Assembly (NCBI RefSeq): GCF_007994075.1
Contig: NZ_VIWU01000001.1
Span: 3,286,001-3,350,000, forward strand
Direction of reading: 5' to 3'
Origin: Pseudonocardia hierapolitana
GTDB lineage: Bacteria; Actinomycetota; Actinomycetes; Mycobacteriales; Pseudonocardiaceae
Length of the DNA stretch: 64,000 nucleotides
Shown piece after piece: positions 1 through 8,484 of this stretch. The notes under the pieces were generated by a model. That model was not told where the DNA came from, ran no database searches, and saw only the letters and a list, made by a program, of their open reading frames with translations. The position numbers and the translations under genes were made by a program. Position 1 is the stretch's first letter; the number at the start of each line of letters is the position of its first letter.

Positions 1-212
1 AAGGCCCCGACCTCGGCGACACGGTCCCCGACGATCAGCACGTCGCCGACGGCGAAGTCGTCCACGTCACCGTCCATCGACAGCACCGACCCCCCTCGGA
101 GGAGGATCTGCTGGGTCGCCTCCACCGACCGTCGGGCGGCATGCCGCTCGAGGAGGGCCTCGAGACGGCGCTCGGCGGACGGGTCCGGTCGCACGTTCTC
201 GTCAGCACTCAT
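1..212 (-). CDS. Amidohydrolase family protein, N-terminal fragment
   Basis: This is the first 70 or so codons of a gene that runs off the left edge. After a charged leader of about 35 residues the protein reads into a beta-rich segment of the type ILLRGGSVLSMDGDVDDF followed by GDVLIVGDRVAEVG. That is the typical N-terminal composite-domain start of cyclic amidohydrolases and metal-dependent hydrolases of the TrzA/AtzA type. The metal-binding HxH motif would lie outside the window. The ATG overlaps the stop of the upstream lactonase gene (ATGA), so the two are probably translationally coupled. Substrate cannot be told from this piece. Confidence 0.7.
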   Translation of the reverse strand, partial: MSADENVRPDPSAERRLEALLERHAARRSVEATQQILLRGGSVLSMDGDVDDFAVGDVLIVGDRVAEVGA

Positions 213-1126
213 CGAACCTCGATTCCACGATTCGGAGAAACCTGGGCCAGCGGCACGTCGACCCGCCGCGACAGCAGGACCGAGTCCCGGGTGTCCGCGC
301 GCTCGCTCTTCAGATAGCTCGGCGAGACTGCCAGGAACAGCGTGCGACCGTCCGCCCCGCCGAGGGTGACGTCGTACACCTGACCGTCGTCGACGGCCAC
401 CTCGCCGAGCACCTCACCACCCTCGCCAACCCGCAACGCCCTGTGATGGGTGGCGTCGGCGACCCAGATCGCGCCCTCCGCGTCCCGGTCCGCGAGACCG
501 TCCGGCGCGACGGCCACCCCGTTCAGCCTCGTGAGGGCGTCGTCTCCCACCGGCTCGTCGCCGAACTCCGCCCACACCCGCCGACCGGTGAGCGAGCCGC
601 CGCCAGTCACGTCGAAGGCCGACATCCGGCCCGCGAAGGTCTCCGCGACGACGAGGACCTTCCCGTCGCAGATCGCGCCGTTCGGGCACGACAGCCCCTG
701 CGCCACCACCGCCGCGGTGCCGTCGGTGGCCACCCGGATCAGCGGCGCAGGCTCGTAGGGCGCACCGTGCGTCAGGTCGAAGCCGAAGCAGCCGACCCAG
801 CACGTCCCCTGCGGGTCGACCGCCATGTCGTTGATCTCACCCACCGCCAGGCCACTCAGGTCGGCGTGGGTGACCAGGGTGCCGTCGGGCTCCCGACGCA
901 CGATGCGGTTGTCGAGCATCGACGCGACCAGCAGCCGTCCGTCGGGCAGGAAACCCAGGCCCGACGGCTGCCCCTCGATGGTGGCCTCGACCCGCGCGTC
1001 GGTGCCGTCCTCGCGGACGCTCAGCACCTCGTTGGCGTAGCAGTCGGACACCCACACGCGGCCCGCTCTCCACCGCGCCCCCTCGAGGAAGGACCGCTCG
1101 TCCAGTACGACGTCGAACTGGGTCAT
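209..1126 (-). CDS. SMP-30/gluconolactonase-family hydrolase
   Basis: A 305-residue protein with the six-bladed propeller signatures of the SMP-30/gluconolaconase/LRE-like family: ARWRAGRVWVSDCYANEVL near the N-terminus, PSGLGFLPDGRLLVASM, then INDMAVDPQGTCWVGCFG and GAIWVADATHHRALRV. Family members hydrolyse lactones using a bound divalent cation. An upstream in-frame extension is rejected: GGAAGG lies six bases before the ATG at 1126, while the ATG at 1132 would abut it. The gene sits 14 bp after a metallo-beta-lactamase-fold gene and overlaps a downstream amidohydrolase, which suggests a small catabolic operon for a cyclic ester or amide. The actual substrate is not visible. Confidence 0.85.
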   Translation of the reverse strand: MTQFDVVLDERSFLEGARWRAGRVWVSDCYANEVLSVREDGTDARVEATIEGQPSGLGFLPDGRLLVASMLDNRIVRREPDGTLVTHADLSGLAVGEINDMAVDPQGTCWVGCFGFDLTHGAPYEPAPLIRVATDGTAAVVAQGLSCPNGAICDGKVLVVAETFAGRMSAFDVTGGGSLTGRRVWAEFGDEPVGDDALTRLNGVAVAPDGLADRDAEGAIWVADATHHRALRVGEGGEVLGEVAVDDGQVYDVTLGGADGRTLFLAVSPSYLKSERADTRDSVLLSRRVDVPLAQVSPNRGIEVR

Positions 1127-1140
1127 GGTCATCCTTCCGA

Positions 1141-2082
1141 TCAGCTGGCGTCGTCGGCGAGCACGATCTCCATCGCGTCCTGCCACGAGAGGCCGACGAG
1201 GTCGGGCCGGAGCTCGGCGTACACCGCACGAATCGACTGGAACGCCCGCGACGCGTGCGACCACAGGCGGTACTCGCCGGGGTCGAAGCTGCGGTAGGCC
1301 TGTTCCAGGGGCGTACCGGCCTCGACGCACCGGGTCGCGTGTTCGAGCAGACGGGAGAGGTAGTTCCGCGTCTCACGGACACCCGAGGTGCCGGCGACCG
1401 GGCCGTGGCCGGGCACGATGACGGCGGGGTCGAGCGAGAGGATGACGTCGCAGGCCGCGACGTAGTTGGAGACCGGACCCGCCCACACGATGGGCGTGGA
1501 ACGGTGGAAGAGGATGTCGCCGGCGTAGACGACGCCGGCTTCGGGTATGTGCACGATCGCGTCGCCGCCGGTGTGCGCGGGTCCCACCGCGCGCAGTTCC
1601 ACCGCGGCGCCGCCGAGCTTGAGCGTGTGGGCACCCTCGAAGGTCTCGGTCGGGTACACCGGTCGCCAGCCCTCGTAGTCGTAGATCGACGCGCGCCATC
1701 GCGACCAGCGGCGCAACGCGGTGCCCTCGTCACCGACGTCGGCGAGGCGCCGGGGATCGACCCGCAGCGTCCGCATGCCGTCCGCGGCGGCCGTGGTCGC
1801 GACGATCCGGGCGTCGTCGAAGATCATGTTCCCGAACCAGTGGTCGCCGTCCTCGTGGGTGTTGACCACCGTCGTGACCGCGTCAGGCCCACCGAGGTCG
1901 GTGGCCGCAGCGCGAACCGCACGGGCGCGCCCGACGTCGTTCTGGGTGTCGATGACGAGCACCTCGTCACCGATCCGCACGAGGCCCGAGTTGCTCAGAC
2001 CCCAGCTGCCGGGCGGTTCGAACCATGCCCAGCAGCTCGGCGCCACTTCGTGCAGCCCTCGTGAGAATGGCGCGGATGCCAT
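1141..2082 (-). CDS. Metallo-beta-lactamase-fold metallo-hydrolase
   Basis: A 313-residue MBL-fold protein. The metal motif is NTHEDGDHWFGN at about residues 74-85, so the usual HxHxDH reads H76-E-D78-G-D80-H81, with Asp in place of the second His. Later ligands are visible in AHTGGDAIVH, the YAGDILF segment and the PGHGPV segment near residue 260. The start at 2082 has an AGGAG ribosome site about eight bases upstream; a longer frame adds 20 residues with no such support. Quinoprotein-relative-type MBL hydrolases of this length act on lactones, thioesters or similar substrates. The neighbouring lactonase and amidohydrolase suggest stepwise breakdown of one compound. Confidence 0.85.
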   Translation of the reverse strand: MASAPFSRGLHEVAPSCWAWFEPPGSWGLSNSGLVRIGDEVLVIDTQNDVGRARAVRAAATDLGGPDAVTTVVNTHEDGDHWFGNMIFDDARIVATTAAADGMRTLRVDPRRLADVGDEGTALRRWSRWRASIYDYEGWRPVYPTETFEGAHTLKLGGAAVELRAVGPAHTGGDAIVHIPEAGVVYAGDILFHRSTPIVWAGPVSNYVAACDVILSLDPAVIVPGHGPVAGTSGVRETRNYLSRLLEHATRCVEAGTPLEQAYRSFDPGEYRLWSHASRAFQSIRAVYAELRPDLVGLSWQDAMEIVLADDAS

Positions 2083-2196
2083 CGGTGTCTCCTGTCCGTG
2101 AAGCTTTGCTGTGACGAGTGCGCGCGGCACCCTGGCAACCACACCTCAGCGGCGGACCGCGGCGTCACGCGCGCAGCTCCGCCGGTGGCGTCGGGA

Positions 2197-3123
2197 TCAC
2201 CCCCACTTGCCACCTGCGGCGGGCGCGAAGTAGTGCCCCTGGCCCAGGTCCTCGAGCAGGCCCGGCTCGCGCGGCGCCCAGCCCGTCAGCTCGCGGGTGA
2301 GGGCGCTGGAGGCCGGGCCGTCGATGCCGACGAACATCGCGAGGAAGCCGAAGTGCTCGTCGGCCTGCTCGGTCGGGACCGGGCGCGCCGGGAGCTCGAG
2401 GTGGCGTCCGACGGCCTCGGCGATATCACGCACCGAGATGGCCTCGTCGGCAACGGCGTGGAGTACGGATCCCGCCGGTGCCACCTCGATCGCCAGCCGG
2501 AACAGGCGCGCGGCGTCGCGGACGTGCACCGCCGTCCAGCGCGATGCCCCGTCGCCCGGGTAGCCGGAGAACCCGTGCTTGCGGGCGATGTCGATGAGGG
2601 TGGCCACGAACCCGGCGTCACCCTCGCCGTGGACGGTCGGCGACAGGCGCACGACCGACGACCGCAGCCCGCGCTCGGCAAGGGCGAGGGCGGCGTCGCT
2701 CGGGGGTCGCCGAGCCTCGCCCACTCCGCCCGGGGCGGCCGAGTCGCGCTCCGTGGCGGGGACCCCGTTCTGCCCGTGCCCCAGCATGCCCGCGGCGACG
2801 GCGATCGCGCCGCCGGACGGCAGCCCCGACCCCAGGGCACCGATCGCGGCGACGTCCGACGCGACGGCCTCGGCGAATCGCCCGGCGAAGGCGATGTCGT
2901 GCCGGAAGGCGAGGTGCACAACGGCGTCAGCCGCCGCGGCCGCCTCGTGCAGCACGTCGAGGTCCTCGACCGACCCGCGGACGACCGTCGCACCGAGCGC
3001 CTCGACGGCGGCGGCCGACGCGTCGGACCGGGCGAGCCCGGTGACCACGTGCCCCGCTCCGACGAGCTCGGGGACGACCGCGGAGCCGATCCATCCCGAC
3101 GCACCGGTGACCAACACGCGCAT
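2197..3123 (-). CDS. NAD(P)-dependent epimerase/dehydratase-like SDR protein
   Basis: A 308-residue protein starting MRVLVTGASGWIGSAVVPEL, the glycine-rich Rossmann motif TGxxGxxG of extended or atypical short-chain dehydrogenases. ADAVVHLAF near residue 85 is the usual beta-4 segment, and the C-terminal half carries the substrate domain (GWAPREPGLLEDL). The ATG at 3123 follows GGAGGT by seven bases, so the longer frame beginning MAVADINV is not used. The gene stands alone on the minus strand. A short inverted repeat lies about 30 bp upstream of the start and could bind its own regulator. Substrate unknown. Confidence 0.85.
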   Translation of the reverse strand: MRVLVTGASGWIGSAVVPELVGAGHVVTGLARSDASAAAVEALGATVVRGSVEDLDVLHEAAAAADAVVHLAFRHDIAFAGRFAEAVASDVAAIGALGSGLPSGGAIAVAAGMLGHGQNGVPATERDSAAPGGVGEARRPPSDAALALAERGLRSSVVRLSPTVHGEGDAGFVATLIDIARKHGFSGYPGDGASRWTAVHVRDAARLFRLAIEVAPAGSVLHAVADEAISVRDIAEAVGRHLELPARPVPTEQADEHFGFLAMFVGIDGPASSALTRELTGWAPREPGLLEDLGQGHYFAPAAGGKWG

Positions 3124-3151
3124 GACAGCACCTCCAACATTGATGTCAGCA

Positions 3152-3166
3152 ACTGCCATGGGCAGT
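3152..3166. promoter_or_regulatory. Inverted repeat upstream of the SDR gene
   Basis: ACTGCC and GGCAGT flank a three-base centre (atg). This perfect 6-bp dyad sits 29-43 bp upstream of the SDR start codon. The position fits an operator, but no regulator gene is adjacent. Confidence 0.3.
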
Positions 3167-4084
3167 ACTCCGCTGATACGACCTGATCCCCGCAGGCAGA
3201 ACGCCGCGATCAGCGCTCTCCGCGGCCATCACCGCTGCGTGGGTACGGCCCTGACGTCAGCCGCCTCCGGCGGCGAAGGCGATCTCGCGGTCGGGCGTTC
3301 CCATGCCGTCCCTCCCTTTCCGTTGACGGCGGCCGACTGGGGCGAGGCCTGAGCGAGTGGCACGTCCACGCGCCCGAGATCAGCACCGCGTCGCGGTTGC
3401 GGGCACGTTCGGACTTGACGCGGTTCGGCGATTCTGTGGGGCGATCAGATCGATGACCGTTGCGACGACGCTAACAACAGCACGGTCCGTGATCCAATGC
3501 CTATTCGGCATGGGCGACATTCCTGATGAGAATGACCGTCCCGACTCTTCCCGACAGCGAGCTTTTCTCATCTACGAGATCAACCCGAGTCGACAGGACT
3601 CAGGAATTGCGCGATGCGACCTCCATAATGACCGGTGAAATCACATCGCGCACCGCCACACGAGCGCGCCGCGGCACCCACCGACAGCCCGGCGGACATG
3701 GCGGATCCGCCGCGGATGAGATCCCAGAGCTGGTCGCCCATCACGACCAGCTGCTGCGACACCGGCGTTGCGATCGGGCTCGCGGTGGACCTGACCTGGT
3801 ACCGCAGATGTTCGGCCGACAGCGCGACGCTGCCTTCTGGCTCGGTGAGGCGGTCGCGGTGCCGGCCGAGCGAGCCGGTGTGGAGCGCGACGTCGCCGCA
3901 GAGCTGCTGGTCACCACCATCGCCACCCGAGCGTGCTGCTCAACGACTCGATCAGCAAGCGGCGCGAGGCGCCGACGCTGTGCTCCTGATTTGCGGCTGG
4001 ACCCGACAGCAGCGCCCCCCGCCGACAGGACCTGCCAGGGCGGCGGAGCTCAGTCTTCTCACCGGGACCCGCTGCTGCAGCTGG
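3167..4084. other. Gene-poor stretch with one coding-like fragment
   Basis: About 0.9 kb without an intact gene. A minus-strand AUG at 3303, behind AAAGGGAGGG, opens a frame of only 15 codons that could be a leader peptide or a gene stump. Between about 3658 and 3897 the minus strand has one open frame with strong G/C third-position bias that reads VALHTGSLGRHRDRL and then VSQQLVVMGDQLWDLI. It has no start codon and is preceded by stops, so it looks like the remains of a gene I do not recognise. The 3480-3640 part is visibly lower in GC. Confidence 0.35.
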
Positions 4085-4717
4085 TCAGCTCTCCTCGCGA
4101 GCAGGTACGGGTCGCGGCCGCCTCCGAGTCGCCGCGCCCTCTGTGGGCGCCCGATCCGTGGAGGCGTCTACCCGGTGGCGCAGGAGTCGGTGCAGCAGCA
4201 GCCCGGACAGGGCGGAGAAGGTCACTGCTCCGGCTGCCCCGAAGACGGTGAACTGCTCGTCGACCGCGACCGCGGCCAGGGTGGTGACCGTCCAGCCCAG
4301 GGCCCACAGCAGCGGCAGCGCGGCCGCCCAAGCCCAGCGCAGCTGGGTGTGGCGGGGCAGGGCGATCGCCTGCGCGGCACCGAGGACGAGCCCGGTGAGG
4401 GCGCCCATCAGGGCGAGCTCGGCCAGCGAGGTGCGGTAGCCGACCGTGGCGGCGCCGAGGAGAAGTCCCATGCTCATGCCGATCGTGGTGGCCGGGATCC
4501 ACCAGCGGGGGTCGAGTCGCCGACAGCTGGCCAGCGCTTGGCCGGCGCCGATGACGAGCCCGGCGACCGCGCCGCCGAGCAGCGCCGCCACCGGATCATC
4601 GACCCGGCCGGCCACCGCGGTCGCAGTGAGTCCACCGACGGGAAAGGCGAGGAAACCGGCGGTCCAGATCAACCACGTGCGCAGGAAGGACGGTCGGGAT
4701 GCCCCCGAGTGGGTCAT
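4085..4717 (-). CDS. Small polytopic membrane protein, function unknown
   Basis: A 210-residue protein with six predicted membrane spans: around WLIWTAGFLAFPVGGLTAT, AALLGGAVAGLVIGAG, TTIGMSMGLLLGAATVG, LMGALTGLVLGAAQAIAL, AALPLLWALGWTVTTLAA and AAGAVTFSALSGLLLHRLL. A basic tail of about 30 residues follows. The start at 4717 has GAGGAG nine bases upstream. It lies five bases after the stop of the DUF4386-like membrane gene, so the two are surely co-transcribed and probably share the divergent TetR regulator. I do not recognise a named family. Confidence 0.75.
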   Translation of the reverse strand: MTHSGASRPSFLRTWLIWTAGFLAFPVGGLTATAVAGRVDDPVAALLGGAVAGLVIGAGQALASCRRLDPRWWIPATTIGMSMGLLLGAATVGYRTSLAELALMGALTGLVLGAAQAIALPRHTQLRWAWAAALPLLWALGWTVTTLAAVAVDEQFTVFGAAGAVTFSALSGLLLHRLLRHRVDASTDRAPTEGAATRRRPRPVPAREES

Positions 4718-4722
4718 GGTGC

Positions 4723-5523
4723 TCAGCTCCTCAGCACGGCCTCGGCCGGCAGGATCGCGATGGGCGTGCTCCCGAACGGGACGCCGCCGTTGCTCGTGGA
4801 GCTCGGGGTTCGGGCCGGGCGCAGCATGACGGTGACGCCGAGAGTGGCCATCCACAGTCCCCAGCCGGTGCTGCCGAGCAGTCCGGCGAGGTCCCAGACG
4901 GGGACGCCGGGCACGGTGGTGGCCAGGATGTCGCCCTGGTTGAGCAGGTAGATCGCACTGACGGCGAGCCCGGTGACGCCGAGCCAGCGGGGCAGGACCC
5001 GGGTGCGCAGGATGATCACGCTGAGGGTGACTGACCAGCCGATCACGAGCAGCTGCCCCAGGTGCTCGCCCAGCAGCGCCCCGCCGAACTGGTGTTGGGC
5101 CGTCCATGCGGCGTCCACCGCGGCCCGGGTCACGGCGTCGCCGCTGACATGGGCGTGGGCCAGCGGCGGGACGACGAAGACCCAGCGCAGGAACCCGATC
5201 AGCGACAGCAGCACGGACGTGGCGCCCGCATAGGTGGCCACGCGCAGCGCCGGATCGTCGCGGCGCCCGAGCACGGCGGGCAGAAGCAGGATCGGCACGG
5301 CCAAGAGCGCGTAGGTCCAGCCCGTGGCCAACCAGGTCCACACCAGGCCAGGGCCGCCGGCGACGAAGGCCGGCAGCACCACATCGGCCGGCTCACGCAG
5401 GACGTCGGGCCAGTCGAACGTGGAGGACAACACCGTCGCCGCGGCGGCGAACGCAACCGCGCCCACCACCAACAGTCCCCCGGCCGCTCGGCGAAGTCCG
5501 ATACCCGTGCTCGTGGATGCCAT
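4723..5523 (-). CDS. DUF4386-like integral membrane protein
   Basis: A 266-residue protein with about seven hydrophobic spans, beginning RRAAGGLLVVGAVAFAAAA and including VLPRWLGVTGLAVSAIYLL and GLLGSTGWGLWMATLGVTV near the end. Alternating spans with a conserved PRWLG turn resemble DUF4386 membrane proteins, whose role is unknown. The start at 5523 is chosen because longer frames run into the intergenic direct repeat shared with the divergent TetR gene at 5615. First gene of a two-gene unit; probably repressed by that TetR protein. Confidence 0.7.
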   Translation of the reverse strand: MASTSTGIGLRRAAGGLLVVGAVAFAAAATVLSSTFDWPDVLREPADVVLPAFVAGGPGLVWTWLATGWTYALLAVPILLLPAVLGRRDDPALRVATYAGATSVLLSLIGFLRWVFVVPPLAHAHVSGDAVTRAAVDAAWTAQHQFGGALLGEHLGQLLVIGWSVTLSVIILRTRVLPRWLGVTGLAVSAIYLLNQGDILATTVPGVPVWDLAGLLGSTGWGLWMATLGVTVMLRPARTPSSTSNGGVPFGSTPIAILPAEAVLRS

Positions 5524-5554
5524 CTCGGCCTCGTCTCGGGACGCCAACATCTTT

Positions 5555-5584
5555 TGTACGGCGTCCAAAGTCTGTACGCTGTCC
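5555..5584. promoter_or_regulatory. Direct repeat, probable TetR operator
   Basis: TGTACGGCGTCC at 5555-5566 is repeated as TGTACGCTGTCC at 5573-5584, an 18-bp start-to-start spacing. The pair lies centrally in the 91-bp gap between the divergent membrane-protein gene and the TetR gene. It would allow one regulator to control both promoters. Confidence 0.5.
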
Positions 5585-5614
5585 AGAGATAAGTCAAGGA
5601 AGGGAGCCGAACCG

Positions 5615-6301
5615 ATGGCAGCACCGGCCAAACGTGGGCGTCCCGGCCCGCGGCGGGCCCTGACCGAGGACGAGATCCTCGACGCCGCGCTGAGCCTGCT
5701 CGACGAGGGTGGGGCGGCCGCGGCGTCGGTGCGAGGTATCGCCGCCAGGGTCGGGGTGGCCCCGAACGCGGTGTACACCTACTTCCCGGACAAGGCGGCC
5801 GTGGTCAAGGGGCTCGTTGAGCGGCTGCTCGGGGAGGTCGACCACGACGTGTTCGTCGATCGGGGCCAACCGTGGCGCCTACGGGTGGAGTCGCTGGCCC
5901 TGGAACTCAGGCGACGGCTGTCGGCGCATCCCGGCGCGGTGCCCCTGATGATCGGCGGCCCGATGGACGGCCCCCACGCGCTCGCCCTCAACGAGCGACT
6001 CCTCGAGCTGCTCGCCGACGCCGAGCTCGACCCCGCCGACGCCGCCCGCGCCGCCTACCTGTTGATCGTCTACGTGTTCGGGTCGATCGCCCTGGAGGTC
6101 GCCGCTCACCACCAGCCCGGCCCGCTGCCACCGGAATCAGAACGCATCGCCACCCGCCAGCGCGCGTTCGCGGCGACCCCGGCCGGCCACTACCCCCGCA
6201 CCGCCGCGGCGGCAGCCACCCTCGCGGGCTACATCTCCACCGAGCAGTACCTCTGGGGCCTTCACCGAGTCCTCGACAGCATTACCACGAAGCTGGTGTA
6301 G
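5615..6301 (+). CDS. TetR/AcrR-family transcriptional regulator
   Basis: A 228-residue regulator. Residues 16-62 form the TetR helix-turn-helix: LTEDEILDAALSLLDEGG, then VRGIAARVGVAPNAVYTYF and PDKAAVVKGLVERLL. The ligand-binding half contains AYLLIVYVFGSIALEVA. The basic leader AAPAKRGRPGPRR is usual for this class. AAGGAAGGGAG lies about nine bases upstream of the ATG. It is divergent from the two membrane-protein genes and very likely represses them, and itself, through the direct repeat at 5555-5584. The inducer is unknown. Confidence 0.88.
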   Translation: MAAPAKRGRPGPRRALTEDEILDAALSLLDEGGAAAASVRGIAARVGVAPNAVYTYFPDKAAVVKGLVERLLGEVDHDVFVDRGQPWRLRVESLALELRRRLSAHPGAVPLMIGGPMDGPHALALNERLLELLADAELDPADAARAAYLLIVYVFGSIALEVAAHHQPGPLPPESERIATRQRAFAATPAGHYPRTAAAAATLAGYISTEQYLWGLHRVLDSITTKLV

Positions 6302-6349
6302 CCGGCTGGATCGCGGAGGCGAGCCGAACGCCTCAAGGGCGAGCAGGCT

Positions 6350-6585
6350 GTGCGTACCCGGTCCGCGCTCCGTCCTCGCCACAGACCTCGACGTGAGCTG
6401 GATGAGAACCGACCTGCCGGCGAACGTGGAAGTGCGCCGACACGACGTGGCCACCGACGAGGCCACCCGACCCCGGGTTCGACCTCGTACACGCCCGCCG
6501 GGTACTGGCCCGTCCACAGCGGGACGAGGCCCCGCGACGCATGGTGACCGCGCTGCGCCCGACGGCTGGCTCCTGATCGTCGGCA
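6350..6585 (+). pseudogene. SAM-dependent methyltransferase relic
   Basis: Three consecutive reading frames together rebuild the middle of a class I methyltransferase. RSVLATDLDVSWM and VEVRRHDVATDE are in one frame from 6365. GFDLVHARRVLARPQRDE and RRMVTALRP follow in a second frame. DGWLLIV follows in a third. Intact relatives have ATDLD at the SAM-binding acidic loop and FDLVHAR...LRPGGWLL after it. The N-terminal glycine loop and the C-terminus are gone and at least two frameshifts are present. It lies between the TetR gene and the convergent end of the alpha/beta hydrolase gene. Confidence 0.6.
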
Positions 6586-6605
6586 GCCGGGTGAGGGGTG
6601 AGCGA

Positions 6606-7415
6606 TCAGCTGCGCACGATCGTCGCTCTGCTGCGGGCGAAGTCGGCGATCACCGAGGCCGCCTCGGCCGGGTGGGTCTGCGGCGCCAGGTGGCCGGCGC
6701 CGGGCAGCGTGATGCTCTCCGCGCCGGACAGCAGGCCCGCGAGGATCTCGGCGTTCTCGTGGAACCAGGGGCGGGACTCGGCGCCGTGCGCGATCAGCGT
6801 TGGTGCCGTCACGGCGGCGGCCTCGGCGGCGCCGAAGGTCCACTCCAACAGGGCGGGCATCTCGTCGGCGAAGAAGTACGCGGACTCGCGGACGGCCGAG
6901 TCGACCCCCTCGGCGCCGACGGCGTTGTGCAGGGCCTCCCGGTAGCCGTCCCCGCCGACGCCGCGCAGGAAGATGTCGAACGCACCCGGGATGTCGCCGT
7001 GAGCGGCGGCGGCCATGCCCGGACCGAGGTACGTGGACGCCGCCTGTTCCCGCAGGGGCCCGAACGGCTTGGCCGGCTCATACAGGACGAGGCCGGCCAC
7101 CAACTCCGGATCGTCCAGCGCCATCTGCAGGCCGATGCAGCAACTCGACGACTGTCCCACCCAGAACGCGCGCTCAACGCCGAGTGCGCGCAGCAGACGC
7201 CCGCAGGCGCGTGCGTGGTCGGCCAGGGAGAGGTGGGCTGCGGGAACCTCACTGCGGCCGTAGCCGGGGCGCACCACCCGGATCACCCGGAACCCGTTCA
7301 AGCCGCGCTCCCGGAACAGCGGCCTGAGCCAGCCGCTGTGCACCCCGGCATGGACGAGGTAGATCACCTCACCGTCGCCGCGTTCCTCGTACTCCAGCCC
7401 TGCCGTGATGTTCAT
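6606..7415 (-). CDS. Alpha/beta hydrolase
   Basis: A 269-residue alpha/beta-hydrolase-fold protein. The oxyanion-side loop is LVHAGVHSGWLRPLF and the nucleophile elbow is VGQSSSCCIG with Ser at about 89. The last glycine of the usual GxSxG is replaced by Ser. The acidic residue is likely in LIAHGAES and the catalytic His in LPGAGHLAPQTHP near the C-terminus. The ATG at 7415 follows GGGAGG by about seven bases. It is divergent from a short TetR-type gene only 24 bp away, which probably once controlled it. Substrate unknown. Confidence 0.85.
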   Translation of the reverse strand: MNITAGLEYEERGDGEVIYLVHAGVHSGWLRPLFRERGLNGFRVIRVVRPGYGRSEVPAAHLSLADHARACGRLLRALGVERAFWVGQSSSCCIGLQMALDDPELVAGLVLYEPAKPFGPLREQAASTYLGPGMAAAAHGDIPGAFDIFLRGVGGDGYREALHNAVGAEGVDSAVRESAYFFADEMPALLEWTFGAAEAAAVTAPTLIAHGAESRPWFHENAEILAGLLSGAESITLPGAGHLAPQTHPAEAASVIADFARSRATIVRS

Positions 7416-7439
7416 CGGAGACCTCCCTGATCGAATCCA

Positions 7440-8003
7440 GTGGTCGCCGCCCGGGAGCTCTTCCTCGCCGACGGGTACCGGGGCACCACGGTCGCTGTGG
7501 TCGCGGCAGCGGCAGGCGTCTCGCCCGACACGATCTATGTGTCGCTCGGCGGCAAGCGAGGCCTGCTGGAGCGCGTGTTCCAGCAGGCGCGGGAGGACCC
7601 GGACGACCCGGCGCAGCGGGTGCAGCAGCGTCGCCGTGAGGAGATCCGCCAGCTCGCCGACCCTCATGAGCGGCTGCGCCGTCTGATCGGTCTGAGCTGC
7701 GAGACCCTCGCCCGCATCAGCCCCGTTCACGCCGTGATCAGGGGAGCTGCGGACGGTGATCCCGTCGCCGCGGAGCTGCTCTCCGACATGCTGAACCGGC
7801 GGCTGGAGGTCCAGTCCCGCAACCGTCGCACCTATATGGGCGACGGTCTACGCGACGGGCTGAGCATGGACGATGCGGCCGAGCGCTACAGCGCCCTGCT
7901 CAGCCCCGACCTGTACAACCTTCTCACCGTCGACCGCGGCTGGCCGGCGGACCGGTACGAGGCGTGGGTCGCCGAGCTACTCGACCGGGATCTCCTCGCA
8001 TGA
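7440..8003 (+). CDS. TetR-family regulator, short at the N-terminus
   Basis: A 187-residue TetR-type protein beginning VAARELFLADGYRGTTV, so the frame starts inside helix 1. The recognition helix VAAAAGVSPDTIYVSLGGK is complete and the ligand domain appears full length. Typical relatives have 10-20 residues more at the front. In frame, a stop codon (7428-7430) lies four codons before the GTG, and no ribosome site precedes it. With only 24 bp to the divergent hydrolase, a deletion may have removed its start and promoter. It may be a pseudogene, or use the GTG poorly. Confidence 0.6.
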   Translation: MVAARELFLADGYRGTTVAVVAAAAGVSPDTIYVSLGGKRGLLERVFQQAREDPDDPAQRVQQRRREEIRQLADPHERLRRLIGLSCETLARISPVHAVIRGAADGDPVAAELLSDMLNRRLEVQSRNRRTYMGDGLRDGLSMDDAAERYSALLSPDLYNLLTVDRGWPADRYEAWVAELLDRDLLA

Positions 8004-8137
8004 CTCACCGCCACCAACCCATCGCGACCAGGCTGCGGTGCGCCGCCGATCGTCGAGGTGCGTGAAATGGTGCAGCGGCGGAACGATGCTCTGGTCGGGA
8101 AGGCTTCCGCCGGAGCCCGCAGCCCTGCGACCGACGA

Positions 8138-8341
8138 GTGAGGGTCCTCGAACTACAGGACAACACGACAGGGGTGCAGGTGGTACTCGAGCCCGACCTA
8201 CCGACCGAGGCCTTCGAGGAGCTCCTCGCCTTCGATCTCACCTCCATCCGCCGAGGGCCGCTGCACTACGACCGTCATCGCCGCCAGTGGCGCTCCGAAC
8301 TCGACGAGGCGGACAGCGCCTCCGCTCGGACACCCGAGTAG
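8138..8341 (+). CDS. Small hypothetical protein
   Basis: A possible 67-residue acidic protein from a GTG start, with VLEPDLPTEAFEELLAFDL in the middle and an Arg/Trp-rich stretch (DRHRRQWRSELDEAD) after it. Third positions are mostly G/C, as in neighbouring genes, but there is no recognisable family and no clear ribosome site. It lies between the TetR gene and the cupin gene in the same direction. Confidence 0.35.
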   Translation: MRVLELQDNTTGVQVVLEPDLPTEAFEELLAFDLTSIRRGPLHYDRHRRQWRSELDEADSASARTPE

Positions 8342-8484
8342 GCCAGTCGGACGGACGTTGTGAACCTGCCCGTCTGGTTGTGCGCCTTGAAGCAAGCGAT
8401 CTACATGTTTGGACCCGTCCTGTATCAGCGAGCGCAGTCGCCCCTCCTTCTGAGACTGGAAGAACACGTCAGGTTGGAGGGACG

